Counted from the first letter of the stretch, positions 29,055 to 36,534 are shown. The stretch: 40,883 bases of DNA from a virus (IMGVR_UViG_3300044808_000089:1-40883); one strand, 5' to 3'. A program made the numbers and translations. The notes: generated by a model not told the origin, from the sequence alone.

Positions 29055-29636
29055 CTATTTGAGACCTTTTCTTGCTTTCCAGAGTCTAGCTATTTCATCT
29101 TCTGATTCAGGCATTTCGTCTTTTTCAGCTTTAGCAAGTAAGGTGTCGTCTGAAATTTTGCCAGTTCCACGCTTCGTATTCGTTACATTCGTTGCTTGAG
29201 CTATGTTGCGCTTCTCGGCAATGTCGGCAAGGATAGATTTAACAACTGAGGTCTGCAAAGCTTCATTTATGGAGATATTTTTGTGTTTGGCATAGTCCAA
29301 AACCTCTTCAATATCTTCTTTATTAGTAACTTGTGCATTTATCAGAGCGATTGTGTCCATTGCCGATAAATCGCTTTTAGGTTGCGGTTGCGGAGTTGGT
29401 TCTGCTGGTTTAACAACAGATTTTCGTTCCGCTTTCTCTGCTCGAATCTTGTAGTTTTTAGCAAGTTCTTCAGCCTTTTCACGAGCTTTACGCTCATCTT
29501 CAAGCCGAGCCTTGTAATCTTCTACAGATTCGGTTGAATCATCGGAACTATCTTCGTCAGATTCGTCTGCTGTATAAAGGTCAGCGTCCTCTGTAGCATC
29601 TGAGGCGGCTACTTCGCCTTCTTCTTCGTATAACAT
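29055..29636 (-). CDS. Probable scaffold protein, 193 aa
   Basis: Extremely acidic N-terminus (EDADLYTADESDEDSSDDST), a long coiled coil (EDYKARLEDERKAREKAEEL), a Pro/Gln linker, and a basic C-terminus ending in EDEIARLWKARKGLK. This acidic-coil-basic layout, right before the capsid gene, is that of phage scaffolding proteins. The start has a good site (AAAAAAAGGAACCT). A GGTGC/GCACC hairpin precedes it (29656-29673). Confidence 0.75.
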   Translation of the reverse strand: MLYEEEGEVAASDATEDADLYTADESDEDSSDDSTESVEDYKARLEDERKAREKAEELAKNYKIRAEKAERKSVVKPAEPTPQPQPKSDLSAMDTIALINAQVTNKEDIEEVLDYAKHKNISINEALQTSVVKSILADIAEKRNIAQATNVTNTKRGTGKISDDTLLAKAEKDEMPESEDEIARLWKARKGLK

Positions 29637-29680
29637 AGGTTCCTTTTTTTAGGTGCGGAGTCCTGCACCAGATTAATAAA

Positions 29681-29875
29681 TTAATGGTTGTGACTTGTGC
29701 CTGATAAGGTCGTCGGATTGCTCAAATAAGCTGTCCCTGTTCCGCTAACCCAAGTGCCTGAATTTGTCCATTTGAAGGTTTTCGTCCATTCAGCTTCACA
29801 TTTAGAGCAATAAACCGTATCGCATGGAAGACACATTTCAAGTTTATGTTCACATTTATGAGATTTGTGATTCAT
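29681..29875 (-). CDS. Small zinc-binding protein, 64 aa
   Basis: Contains HKCEHKLEMCLPCDTVYCSK with C-x2-C pairs and another Cys-x2-Cys (CSKCEAEW), followed by a Trp/Thr/Gly-rich tail ending TSHNH. It lies between the 113-aa protein and the scaffold. Virion or assembly role unknown. Confidence 0.6.
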   Translation of the reverse strand: MNHKSHKCEHKLEMCLPCDTVYCSKCEAEWTKTFKWTNSGTWVSGTGTAYLSNPTTLSGTSHNH

Positions 29876-29879
29876 ATAT

Positions 29880-30221
29880 TTATTTATTGCTGTTCTTCTG
29901 GAGGCGTTCTTTGGTTTGTTCTACTGTTTCGTTCTTATCACCAGCTAATACTTTGATTTGAAGTAATTGCTGTTCAATGTGATTGATGAGCGTGTTACGT
30001 GCCTTTAGATTAATTATAGCTTGTTCGGGTGTCTGGCTCTCCAAGCTAACTGTCATCCACAAGTCAATAACTTGACCGATTGGCGCTGTCGGGTCTAATT
30101 CCGGCAAGAATAACTTGCGTAAGAGCTTAATTAACTCTTCATTCCCTGCGAATGTATTTTTAATCAGGGATAGTTCAGCATCAGTGATTCTCATCTGCTG
30201 ACCATTCTTTTTGTTGTCCAT
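29880..30221 (-). CDS. Hypothetical protein, 113 aa, helical
   Basis: Helical throughout (ITDAELSLIKNTFAGNEELI, EQAIINLKARNTLINHIEQQ). No membrane segment or Cys. A good ribosome binding site (AAAGGAAAAA) precedes the ATG. Situated between portal and scaffold, where many podoviruses encode a small head-assembly protein. Not recognised. Confidence 0.7.
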   Translation of the reverse strand: MDNKKNGQQMRITDAELSLIKNTFAGNEELIKLLRKLFLPELDPTAPIGQVIDLWMTVSLESQTPEQAIINLKARNTLINHIEQQLLQIKVLAGDKNETVEQTKERLQKNSNK

Positions 30222-30255
30222 TTTTTCCTTTCGTTATTAATAATATCCACCGCTA

Positions 30256-32094
30256 TTATTGAGGCGTTGGTTGAGGACTAATTTGAGGCATCGGCTGCGG
30301 AGTCTGCGGGTCTGTCTGTACTGGAGTCTGTACTGGCTGCGGCTTTGATTGCATCTGCATCGGTGAGATTTTCCCTGTAGTTTCAAGTATTTGGTTAAAG
30401 ACAAACTTCTGTTCATCGCTCATCGGCTGACCATTCATCGAAACAAGAGTTTTAAACACGCTATCAAGCGTAGTCAGGGTCACTTCCTTGTTTCCGGTTT
30501 CATCAGTAACTTCCACTTCGAGTTCCCATTCCAAATCTTTAAACAATTCTTTCCAAGTCTTGTCGTCCACTTCTGACGGTTTGAAGAAACGTTGATTGCC
30601 TTGAGCGTTGAGTGATTCCTGCAAGCCATTCTGTAGCTCGGTAAGGTCAAGATTCTCAGCAATTTGACCATTAAGGATAGCTTTCTTCTTTTGGTCGTTA
30701 TCCATTTGGATTGCCTTATTTTTCGTGTAAATCGAGTCAATCTGAGAGATTTGGTAGGAGTCGAGAGTTGCGGTGATTTCGTCTTTAGTGTCCATCTGTT
30801 TCTTCAAATGCGGGATAATGTACTTTCTCATCATATCTTCGATATGCAAGCCTTTGTTTTCGGTCATTATCTCGAATAACGAGTGAGATTCTTGGTTAAG
30901 TATTGCCACCTGTCGGTAAGCTGTTCCTGATGGCATCGTAGCGCCAGAAATTGAATCAGGAGTAGAGGTAATTTCTTTGGCTAGAGCTTGCCATTGGTTG
31001 CCGAATGCCTGAAGACTGGTGATGTCGTGAGAATTGTTCTGTAACTGCGTCAGAGGCTTATTATCGGCGTGAATCATGATGTCTCCATTCTGAATAGCAT
31101 CAAGAGCGTTTTGACCAACGAAATTGCCATCTGCTGTCTGGAAGATGAGCTTAGAAGCTAGGTCTAGCTGGTCTTTGATAGCTTTCGTTGAATGGTTGAC
31201 CATCCACTGCGCTTCAAACAAATGCTCCACTGCTCCGATACTTTGCGTGCGTCCGTCTTCCTTGATTAAATGCGTAATCATGTACGGGTCTCGTGATTCC
31301 TTGCCTGAAACAAGAGTGTAATCCTCAAAACTCCTATTGGTTCCTTCTTTCTTTTCAAGGAACGTAACAACGTGCATTTGTTGAACAAACTCATCCTCAT
31401 CACTGTCTTTGTCTGTTAAATACGATAACGGAAGATTGCCATGCACTTCGTAGAGTTCAATATAATCAGCTTTATTGTCTTTGGTTTGTCCGCCGATAGT
31501 TTCACGCTTCACAAGTTCATCGAGGAGCTTTTTAACCATCTCTTGGTCATAGCCTTTGCGCTGACGGAGTTGAGCCGGAGTCAGATAGAGCTTTTCAATC
31601 TTTGGAGCTGCGTCAAAGTCCACAGGGTCAACAATCAGCCGATTCCAGGGAATAACCATGCAGTGCAGTTCACCGTCTTTCTCAACGAACTTAACGACTG
31701 ATGAACCATAACGAGCCAGAGAGCGTCCCCAGTCATTTAAGAATGAACCGAAGTTCTCACGGCGCATCCAGTTCTGGAGGTGAACGGTAGCTAAAAAGGC
31801 TGAGAAGATGTCTGACTGCTTGGTAGCTTTAACACGAATGTCTTTGCGGTCAATGTCTGTTGCTCTGTACCAAATATTTGTAGCTGCGGTGACAATATTA
31901 AAAAAAGGCTTCTCTCTGCCGAGGCTGTCAGTTTCCCCTGAGATATGTTTGCTGTTCAAATAAGCGTCAATCTTCTCGATGTTGTCGTATTGATTGAAAT
32001 TAACGTACTTGGAGATAGTCGTGAAGCCGTTGGTATAGTCGTCTTCCTGCTTCCTGACAAGTTCACAGATTGAAGGATGGTTGAGGTATTCCAT
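30256..32094 (-). CDS. Portal protein, 612 aa
   Basis: The largest head protein after terminase. The N-terminal part (FNIVTAATNIWYRATDIDRK) and the middle (VIPWNRLIVDPVDFDAAPKI, HEVHG-like LYEVHGNLPLSYL, LFEAQWMVNHSTKAIKDQLD, SGATMPSGTAYRQVAILNQE) match portals of podo- and siphoviruses, with a long stem/wing/clip layout. A Gln/Pro-rich tail (PQPVQTPVQTDPQTPQPMPQ) ends the protein. It follows the large terminase subunit directly (stop TAA then ATG). It forms the dodecameric DNA entry ring. Confidence 0.85.
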   Translation of the reverse strand: MEYLNHPSICELVRKQEDDYTNGFTTISKYVNFNQYDNIEKIDAYLNSKHISGETDSLGREKPFFNIVTAATNIWYRATDIDRKDIRVKATKQSDIFSAFLATVHLQNWMRRENFGSFLNDWGRSLARYGSSVVKFVEKDGELHCMVIPWNRLIVDPVDFDAAPKIEKLYLTPAQLRQRKGYDQEMVKKLLDELVKRETIGGQTKDNKADYIELYEVHGNLPLSYLTDKDSDEDEFVQQMHVVTFLEKKEGTNRSFEDYTLVSGKESRDPYMITHLIKEDGRTQSIGAVEHLFEAQWMVNHSTKAIKDQLDLASKLIFQTADGNFVGQNALDAIQNGDIMIHADNKPLTQLQNNSHDITSLQAFGNQWQALAKEITSTPDSISGATMPSGTAYRQVAILNQESHSLFEIMTENKGLHIEDMMRKYIIPHLKKQMDTKDEITATLDSYQISQIDSIYTKNKAIQMDNDQKKKAILNGQIAENLDLTELQNGLQESLNAQGNQRFFKPSEVDDKTWKELFKDLEWELEVEVTDETGNKEVTLTTLDSVFKTLVSMNGQPMSDEQKFVFNQILETTGKISPMQMQSKPQPVQTPVQTDPQTPQPMPQISPQPTPQ

Positions 32095-33528
32095 TTATTT
32101 GGTTGAATTTTGAGGGAGGCTTGCTTTATTTATAGCAAATCGGGTTTGTTGGGTATGAACAACTCTGCTTCGTTCTTCGCTCTGCTCTGGAATCATGCGC
32201 TTCATAATCTCGAAGTACATCCGCATAATCCACGTATCGCTGTCATCTGGAGAGTGTCCGATTATCTCTTTGACATCTTCTTTCGGGGTTGCCATGCGCT
32301 TGCCATCGCCCTTAGAAGCGTCCTGATAACTCGATAACTCCTCGATAATGGCTTCTTTTTGTTTCCCTGTAACTTTGGAGGCTATCTTGTGGTTATTGAC
32401 GAGATTGGCGAGGGTGAAGATGCATTGGCTGCGTAGGTTTTTGTATTCGCTGATTAGCGGGGCGTTTTTTGTATATCCGACGTTTGGGAGGTGGACGATT
32501 GAAATATCCGTTTTGATTGCTTGGTAGGAAGATTTAAAACTAACCACTCCATCCAGCAAACTGCTACTACCAACACCAGCACCGACACCAATGGCATCAA
32601 CAGCAATATGACTATAAGGAATCCGATGCTCTGCGGCATATTCACGAATTTTGTTAATGATTGATTCTGTATTCAGTCTAGCAAATGCTTCTCTATGGGT
32701 TTCTTCGAGTCCTTCCCAGAACGAGAAGATTGTCTTATCTGAACCATCGTCTGCTATATCAACGATTAAATATTTGGCATCTTCTTTCGTGACTGTGTTG
32801 GTGAAAACATCAACCAATGAATCAAACCGGAATAAAGCGCCAGCGTTATCAACATATTCAGCGAGTATCTCCTGCTTGTAAGAAACTGGGTCATCAGCGT
32901 ATTCCTTCTCGATAGCCAATAACTCATCTATCGGAAGATGTGGATTATCTTTAGAGGTAAAGTGAAAAGCCTGGTATTCTGGGTCTGTTTCAGCAATCTT
33001 CTCTAAGCGTCGTAGGTTGCCACTTTCCTTCTTTGGTGTCCCGATAAAATCTGCTGTTCCTCCGGTATCAAGGAACATCGGACGAAAAATCTCTTTCCAT
33101 GCAATGAAGAAATCGCGCAAAGTATCAACTTCATCAAACGTGATATGAATAACATCGGTTAATCCGCGATAGTTTTCTCTATTTTCCCATCCTCCAACGA
33201 ATATTGTTGTAGTTTCTCCATCTTCATTGGGTACTTGCATCTGCAAGCGCTGTTCGTTCGGTCTACCAATTCCATAAAACTTAGTTTTAAGAGACTCCCA
33301 AATAATATTGCGAGCCTGGTCTTGTGTTGGAGCGATATAGATTACTTTTCTTCCAGTATCAAATACAGTCTTTTTGAGATAAGGAAGCCTGGCGACAGAT
33401 GCAGTCGCTTTATAACCAATGACTTCACGCTCTAAAGCAGTCTTTCCGCCTTTACGACCTGCTCTAATCGGTTTAAACCGTTTCTTGCTCTGTACTATCT
33501 CCTTCTGTTTCGGATGGAGGGTTATCAT
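32095..33528 (-). CDS. terL: Terminase large subunit
   Basis: 477 residues. ATPase domain: Walker A AGRKGGKT (23-30), a Q-motif-like IYIAPTQDQARNI, and Walker B VIHITFDEVDTL with D132/E133. The nuclease domain has acidic residues at LIVDIADDGSDKT (D257), HIAVDAIGVGAGVG (D311) and a later GHSPDDSDTW. It would cleave and pump concatemeric DNA into the procapsid. The first 56 nt overlap the small subunit gene. The overlap and motif order leave little doubt. Confidence 0.95.
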   Translation of the reverse strand: MITLHPKQKEIVQSKKRFKPIRAGRKGGKTALEREVIGYKATASVARLPYLKKTVFDTGRKVIYIAPTQDQARNIIWESLKTKFYGIGRPNEQRLQMQVPNEDGETTTIFVGGWENRENYRGLTDVIHITFDEVDTLRDFFIAWKEIFRPMFLDTGGTADFIGTPKKESGNLRRLEKIAETDPEYQAFHFTSKDNPHLPIDELLAIEKEYADDPVSYKQEILAEYVDNAGALFRFDSLVDVFTNTVTKEDAKYLIVDIADDGSDKTIFSFWEGLEETHREAFARLNTESIINKIREYAAEHRIPYSHIAVDAIGVGAGVGSSSLLDGVVSFKSSYQAIKTDISIVHLPNVGYTKNAPLISEYKNLRSQCIFTLANLVNNHKIASKVTGKQKEAIIEELSSYQDASKGDGKRMATPKEDVKEIIGHSPDDSDTWIMRMYFEIMKRMIPEQSEERSRVVHTQQTRFAINKASLPQNSTK

Positions 33529-33751
33529 TAAATGAGGTGTCGAATGTTATTTTAATAGCTTGTCCTCCGAGATTCAGGTCTTGCGGTATCATCTTGGCGA
33601 ACGCCGATTTTAAGTTATCTGCTGCCCATCTACGGTCTTCTTTGCGTTCTGATTCTAAATGGTCTCTTAAAACACGAAAATACGGCTCTGTTAAGTCGTT
33701 GTATCTGCGAAGTATTGCTACTTCATCTCGCATTGTTTTACGTCCTGCCAT
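33473..33751 (-). CDS. Probable terminase small subunit, 92 aa
   Basis: Short basic/helical protein (KTMRDEVAILRRYNDLTEPY, then DHLESERKEDRRWAADNLKS) with an acidic Ser/Thr tail. It lies directly upstream of terL and overlaps it. It lacks the easily recognised HTH of many small subunits, so assignment is mainly positional. The coupling by a 56-nt overlap is longer than usual in this genome. Confidence 0.65.
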   Translation of the reverse strand: MAGRKTMRDEVAILRRYNDLTEPYFRVLRDHLESERKEDRRWAADNLKSAFAKMIPQDLNLGGQAIKITFDTSFNDNPPSETEGDSTEQETV

Positions 33752-33773
33752 TAATGAAATGTTTTTAGCTTAT

Positions 33774-33929
33774 TTAAAAAGTATCTTCTTCGTTCTCTGG
33801 ATATTCCGTCCGGGTTGATTCTGGCGGAATTACTGACGGTGTTCCTAAGTCTGCTGGGTCATTTTCAAAGCGTGAGCTTTCAGAAGTTTCTGGGTGAAGC
33901 TCACTAGCGTTTTCGATGTTTTCGTTCAT
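33774..33929 (-). CDS. Small acidic protein, 51 aa
   Basis: Starts MNENIENASELHPETSESS and ends YPENEEDTF; very acidic and Pro-rich, probably disordered. It has an ATG with AT-rich leader (AACAACACCAATG). No motif recognised. It is one of the first genes of the late operon. Confidence 0.55.
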   Translation of the reverse strand: MNENIENASELHPETSESSRFENDPADLGTPSVIPPESTRTEYPENEEDTF

Positions 33930-33952
33930 TGGTGTTGTTATTAAGATTCATT

Positions 33953-33972
33953 CCCCAGAATCCGAAGATTCC
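33953..33972 (-). promoter_or_regulatory. cUUCGg tetraloop hairpin upstream of the 51-aa gene
   Basis: On the minus strand GGAATC-TTCG-GATTC is a 5-bp stem closed by the very stable cUUCGg tetraloop, some 25 nt before the 51-aa gene. It may protect the mRNA or pause polymerase. Confidence 0.55.
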
Positions 33973-34018
33973 AAGGTCTTATGCGTACCCCAGTCAGACT
34001 GAGGGAAATAAACCTTAA

Positions 34019-34123
34019 TTAAAATAACGATTTTGGAAGTTGAGTGGGTTCTTCTGGTTCTATCTTCTGCCAAAGCTTTTGGATTGCTTTGACTTCTGCA
34101 ATCGTCGGGCGACGTTTATGCAA
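34019..34123 (-). CDS. Possible small protein, 34 aa
   Basis: From TTG at 34123 the frame reads HKRRPTIAEVKAIQKLW and ends in EPTQLPKSLF, which looks protein-like. The AGGA upstream is too close to the TTG for a good start, so the true start is unclear. Confidence 0.3.
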   Translation of the reverse strand: MHKRRPTIAEVKAIQKLWQKIEPEEPTQLPKSLF

Positions 34124-34142
34124 TTCCTGCTTGAATTATACA

Positions 34143-34280
34143 CTAATGCACATCAGGCTGTGGATAAGTATCTGAATCGGCGGCGTTTATATCCTCTTGT
34201 AATTGAATAAACTTCTGTTCCTCAGTAGTAATGTAATTATTATTCTGTATTTTTAAATACAATCTCTTTATTATTCCCAT
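34143..34280 (-). CDS. Small hypothetical protein, 45 aa
   Basis: Starts MGIIKRLYLKIQNNNYITTE and ends SDTYPQPDVH, mostly helical. Its 3' end covers a TGTGGATAA box (34159-34167). First gene after the late leader. Function unknown. Confidence 0.55.
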   Translation of the reverse strand: MGIIKRLYLKIQNNNYITTEEQKFIQLQEDINAADSDTYPQPDVH

Positions 34281-34643
34281 TTAATTAACTATCTGCTTAG
34301 TGTGTTGTAGAAACGTCCCCCTACCCCCTAAATAAGAAATTAGGAGATTCCGTTATTAAAAACGTCGTATCGCTTCAGCCTGTTCATATTGCAAACAGGG
34401 GGATAAGACCTCGATACAGGTATCCTTATCCATTCCAGTGACTAAAACTGCTTGAGGTGTCCACGTTTTATAGTTGTGGAAGCCAAGTCTTAGCTGTCGG
34501 CTATTTAGAGTCGGTTGCCGAACATTTAACCCCCGACGACGAGAAACAAAAAACCCTATTCGGAGTTCCTAGATAACGCTAGGAATGCCCCAAACAGGGA
34601 TTCTTATCTTGTGCGTTATCACAAGCAACTATTGCTTTTCTTT
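34281..34643 (-). ncRNA. Structured leader of the late operon
   Basis: No convincing gene in 360 bp. Hairpins in order on the minus strand: CTTGTG-loop-CACAAG (34610-34632), the attenuator-like hairpin, GTC(GGG)GGTT with AACCGAC (around 34511-34540), AGCC with GGCT, CCAC with GTGG, and GGATAAG with CTTATCC enclosing a further 4-bp stem (34402-34432). A 25-codon frame near 34360-34440 is probably not real. Confidence 0.55.
34548..34599 (-). terminator. Leader terminator in the late leftward transcript
   Basis: On the minus strand CCCT pairs with AGGG and, inside, TTCCTAG pairs with CTAGGAA around ATAACG-type loops; six T follow (GGGTTTTTTG). It lies about 40-90 nt after the late promoter, before any gene, so it must be read through for late gene expression. 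The end of the sequence (GGGTTTTTTGTTTC) matches that of the early leader terminator. Confidence 0.6.
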
Positions 34644-34672
34644 ATTATAGCCGATAATGCTCTAAATTTTAC
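34644..34672 (-). promoter_or_regulatory. Probable late leftward promoter
   Basis: TATAAT (complement of 34644-34649) followed by AAAGAAAA, as in the early leftward promoter. The -35 region (GTAAAA) is weak, so an activator may be needed, as is usual for late promoters. Confidence 0.45.
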
Positions 34673-34717
34673 TTGGCTTAAATAAGCGTAAGTCCTTTGT
34701 TATCCACAGATATACTC

Positions 34718-34746
34718 TTTACAGTATTAGATATTTCGTATATTAT
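34718..34746 (+). promoter_or_regulatory. Promoter of the right rightward operon, with an upstream TTATCCACA box
   Basis: TTTACA (34718-34723), 17-bp spacer, TATTAT (34741-34746). A full DnaA-box-like TTATCCACA lies at 34700-34708. A small GCTC-AAAC-GAGC hairpin follows the start point. Confidence 0.7.
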
Positions 34747-34794
34747 ATATATGTAAGATAAATAAAGCTCAAACGAGCAGAAACCCCCACAACC

Positions 34795-34986
34795 ATGTAC
34801 CCACAACCAATCTTCACCGCCTACAAAGACGGCTCTCATATCCATCACCGACTATCTGGAGACGTTCGCTGTACCAAGAGCCATCCAAAACCCCTTCCAC
34901 TCTGGGCTAAGAACATTATCATCATTCAGTCCGGCATTATCTTCACCTTAATAACTCACTTAATCCTTAAATCAAATAATTTATAA
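34795..34986 (+). CDS. Small membrane protein, 63 aa
   Basis: One hydrophobic segment near the C-terminus (NIIIIQSGIIFTLITHLIL). The N-terminal 38 residues are polar and basic with several His and a Cys. No motif recognised. First gene of the right rightward operon, 50 nt after the promoter. Confidence 0.6.
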   Translation: MYPQPIFTAYKDGSHIHHRLSGDVRCTKSHPKPLPLWAKNIIIIQSGIIFTLITHLILKSNNL

Positions 34987-34990
34987 ATAT

Positions 34991-35215
34991 ATGTCTAACT
35001 GGAAAGAACAATTTGATAAAAAGTTTACTGTTAAACGAGTAGTTGGAAAGGAATTTGGGGATACTTTATTACACTGGAAATCAGAAGCTATTCAACACTT
35101 CATCTCCAAAGAAATCATAGAAAAGCTGATAGATGATATTCCAGAAAAAGGATATTTTGATGATTTACAAGAAATCCGAGAAGTTAAACAACAATTAAGA
35201 GATAAATGGTTATGA
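34991..35215 (+). CDS. Hypothetical protein, 74 aa
   Basis: Helical and charged (FISKEIIEKLIDDIPEKGYF, then DLQEIREVKQQLRDKWL). No motif recognised. Preceded by an AAATATATG leader without a Shine-Dalgarno site; ends in an ATGA overlap with the next gene. Confidence 0.65.
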   Translation: MSNWKEQFDKKFTVKRVVGKEFGDTLLHWKSEAIQHFISKEIIEKLIDDIPEKGYFDDLQEIREVKQQLRDKWL

Positions 35216-35364
35216 ACAAAGAAATTTGTAAATATTGCTCTGGCGACGGCTGCGAAAAATGCAATTACTACGGTATTATCCTCTGGCGAAACCGAGTAGA
35301 ACCTAAACAACTAAAATACAACAAGCCTCACGGCTCTTATCCAAAAGATAAAAGATTCGATTAA
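35212..35364 (+). CDS. Small DnaJ-type Cys-rich protein, 50 aa
   Basis: Starts MNKEICKYCSGDGCEKCNYY, with a C-x2-C-x-G-x-G-C-x2-C pattern like one DnaJ zinc repeat, followed by a basic tail (KQLKYNKPHGSYPKDKRFD). Probably a small zinc protein. ATGA-coupled to the gene before. Confidence 0.65.
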   Translation: MNKEICKYCSGDGCEKCNYYGIILWRNRVEPKQLKYNKPHGSYPKDKRFD

Positions 35365-35380
35365 CTAATTAAAATATATG
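35361..35380 (+). repeat. Translation-leader repeat, copy 1
   Basis: TTAACTAATTAAAATATATG, ending in the start codon of the 38-aa gene. It is repeated exactly at 35491-35510. No Shine-Dalgarno site. Confidence 0.8.
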
Positions 35381-35494
35381 ACCTGCAATATACCAATGTG
35401 CAATGAATCAGCGACTAAAAAATACAAAGGGATGAAAATATGTAAACAGCATTATGAGGATTATATGGACGAAGATTATATCTTTACTAATTAA
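35378..35494 (+). CDS. Very small zinc-finger-like protein, 38 aa
   Basis: Starts MTCNIPMCNESATKKYKG and has C-x3-C ... C-x2-H (MKICKQHYEDYM), enough for one treble-clef-like zinc site. It lies between two exact copies of a 20-bp translation leader. Function unknown. Confidence 0.55.
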   Translation: MTCNIPMCNESATKKYKGMKICKQHYEDYMDEDYIFTN

Positions 35495-35510
35495 CTAATT
35501 AAAATATATG
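35491..35510 (+). repeat. Translation-leader repeat, copy 2
   Basis: Exact 20-bp copy of the leader at 35361-35380, ending in the ATG of the 93-aa gene. Confidence 0.8.
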
Positions 35511-35789
35511 TCACACCCACAAAACGACAACTACGAAGAAACAATCTTCGAGTACAAACAAGAATCAGAAGCAATGAAAGCTGTCAACCGATTATCTTCA
35601 CACGAACGAAAGTTTAATGAGCTTAGTGAAATTACTGACTTGTTCGGAGACCTAACCAACGCCTTTGCAGGGAAAGGCATAGATTACCAACGAGAGTTCT
35701 CAGCCAACACCCGTACAGACTTATCTAAAACCATAATCTTAGATGAATTAAACTTCCAATTTGGAAGACCAGAATTAATTAATAGCTAA
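35508..35789 (+). CDS. Hypothetical protein, 93 aa
   Basis: Acidic/helical (NYEETIFEYKQESEAMKAVN, then FNELSEITDLFGDLTNAFAG). No membrane segment or Cys. Not recognised. Its start lies in a repeated AT-rich leader. Confidence 0.65.
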   Translation: MSHPQNDNYEETIFEYKQESEAMKAVNRLSSHERKFNELSEITDLFGDLTNAFAGKGIDYQREFSANTRTDLSKTIILDELNFQFGRPELINS

Positions 35790-35793
35790 CTAA

Positions 35794-35958
35794 ATGAACG
35801 AAATCACAAAAATAGACGCTTATACAAAAGACTTAAAGCGTATCGCAGACTTAACGTATGACGAATCAGGGAAGAAAAGCCGAAACAGACCTGACGTAAT
35901 CCATTTCCTTCTCAATTACTTCTACGATAACGAATTAAAAAATAAAACTAACAAATAA
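35794..35958 (+). CDS. Small hypothetical protein, 54 aa
   Basis: Starts MNEITKIDAYTKDLKRIADL and ends with basic KNKTNK. The segment RPDVIHFLLNYFYDNEL could be the second helix of a ribbon-helix-helix-like DNA-binding fold, but this is weak. Function unknown. Confidence 0.55.
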   Translation: MNEITKIDAYTKDLKRIADLTYDESGKKSRNRPDVIHFLLNYFYDNELKNKTNK

Positions 35959-35962
35959 CTAT

Positions 35963-36528
35963 ATGAACTCAATCAAAACAAAAATCAACGCCTTCATCAC
36001 TCACAGCGATAAAATCGCCTTCGCCCTATCCATTTCCTTATTACTGTTCTTCATCATCGGAACCACGATTCAAATCGTACAGTACACCAACCAGTACAGC
36101 GTAAAATTTCAGAACTTCATCAACATTGAACCAAAAGTACAACAGACATATCTCGTAAAAAAATAACGACCAAGGAGGATAAATCACTCTCTAAACCGCA
36201 ACAACGAAAGTCGGAATTAGAGCCGCAAACAGTAAAACCTACCTCAGACATTGAAAAGCTCATCTGCTCTTACAACTGGGACTGCAAAACAGCAATAGCA
36301 GTAGCTAAAGCTGAATCAGGACTCAGATGTAACGCAACCAATAAAAACACTAATCAATCCACAGACTCAGGACTCTTCCAGATAAACTCAATCCATAAAC
36401 AGAAATACCAAGATAAAAATATCTTCGACTGCAAAACTAATATCGAAATCGCCTACCAAATTTACCAAGCCCAAAATTGGACTCCCTGGGTAGCATTTAA
36501 AACAGGAGCATATAAACGACATCTCTAA
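35963..36528 (+). CDS. Membrane-anchored lysozyme made by -1 frameshift at A7 (188 aa)
   Basis: The zero frame (35963-36166) encodes 67 residues with one membrane segment (IAFALSISLLLFFIIGTTIQ) and stops at TAA just after GTA AAA AAA. The overlapping -1 frame runs from there to TAA at 36526 and encodes a 90-residue lysozyme/SLT-like domain: IAVAKAESGLRCNATNKN with the catalytic Glu, STDSGLFQINSIHKQK, and four Cys (CSYNWDC and others). This second frame has no ATG, GTG or TTG anywhere before the domain. A_AAA_AAA (36157-36163) is a textbook -1 slippery heptamer. A shift would give anchor-linker-lysozyme, 188 aa, the same layout and length as the 180-aa lysozyme at 12669-13211. An assembly error in the A-run is the main alternative. 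Confidence 0.7.
36157..36178 (+). promoter_or_regulatory. Slippery A7 site followed by AAGGAGG
   Basis: A_AAA_AAA in the zero frame, then the TAA stop and a strong Shine-Dalgarno-like AAGGAGG (36172-36178) with no start codon in the right frame at the right distance. The SD-like site may be a remnant or may pause ribosomes. Confidence 0.6.
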
Positions 36529-36534
36529 AACGAA

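Noticed and set aside
34360-34440. 25-codon minus-strand frame in the late leader
   Set aside because: Too short, and largely coincident with a perfect GGATAAG/CTTATCC hairpin.
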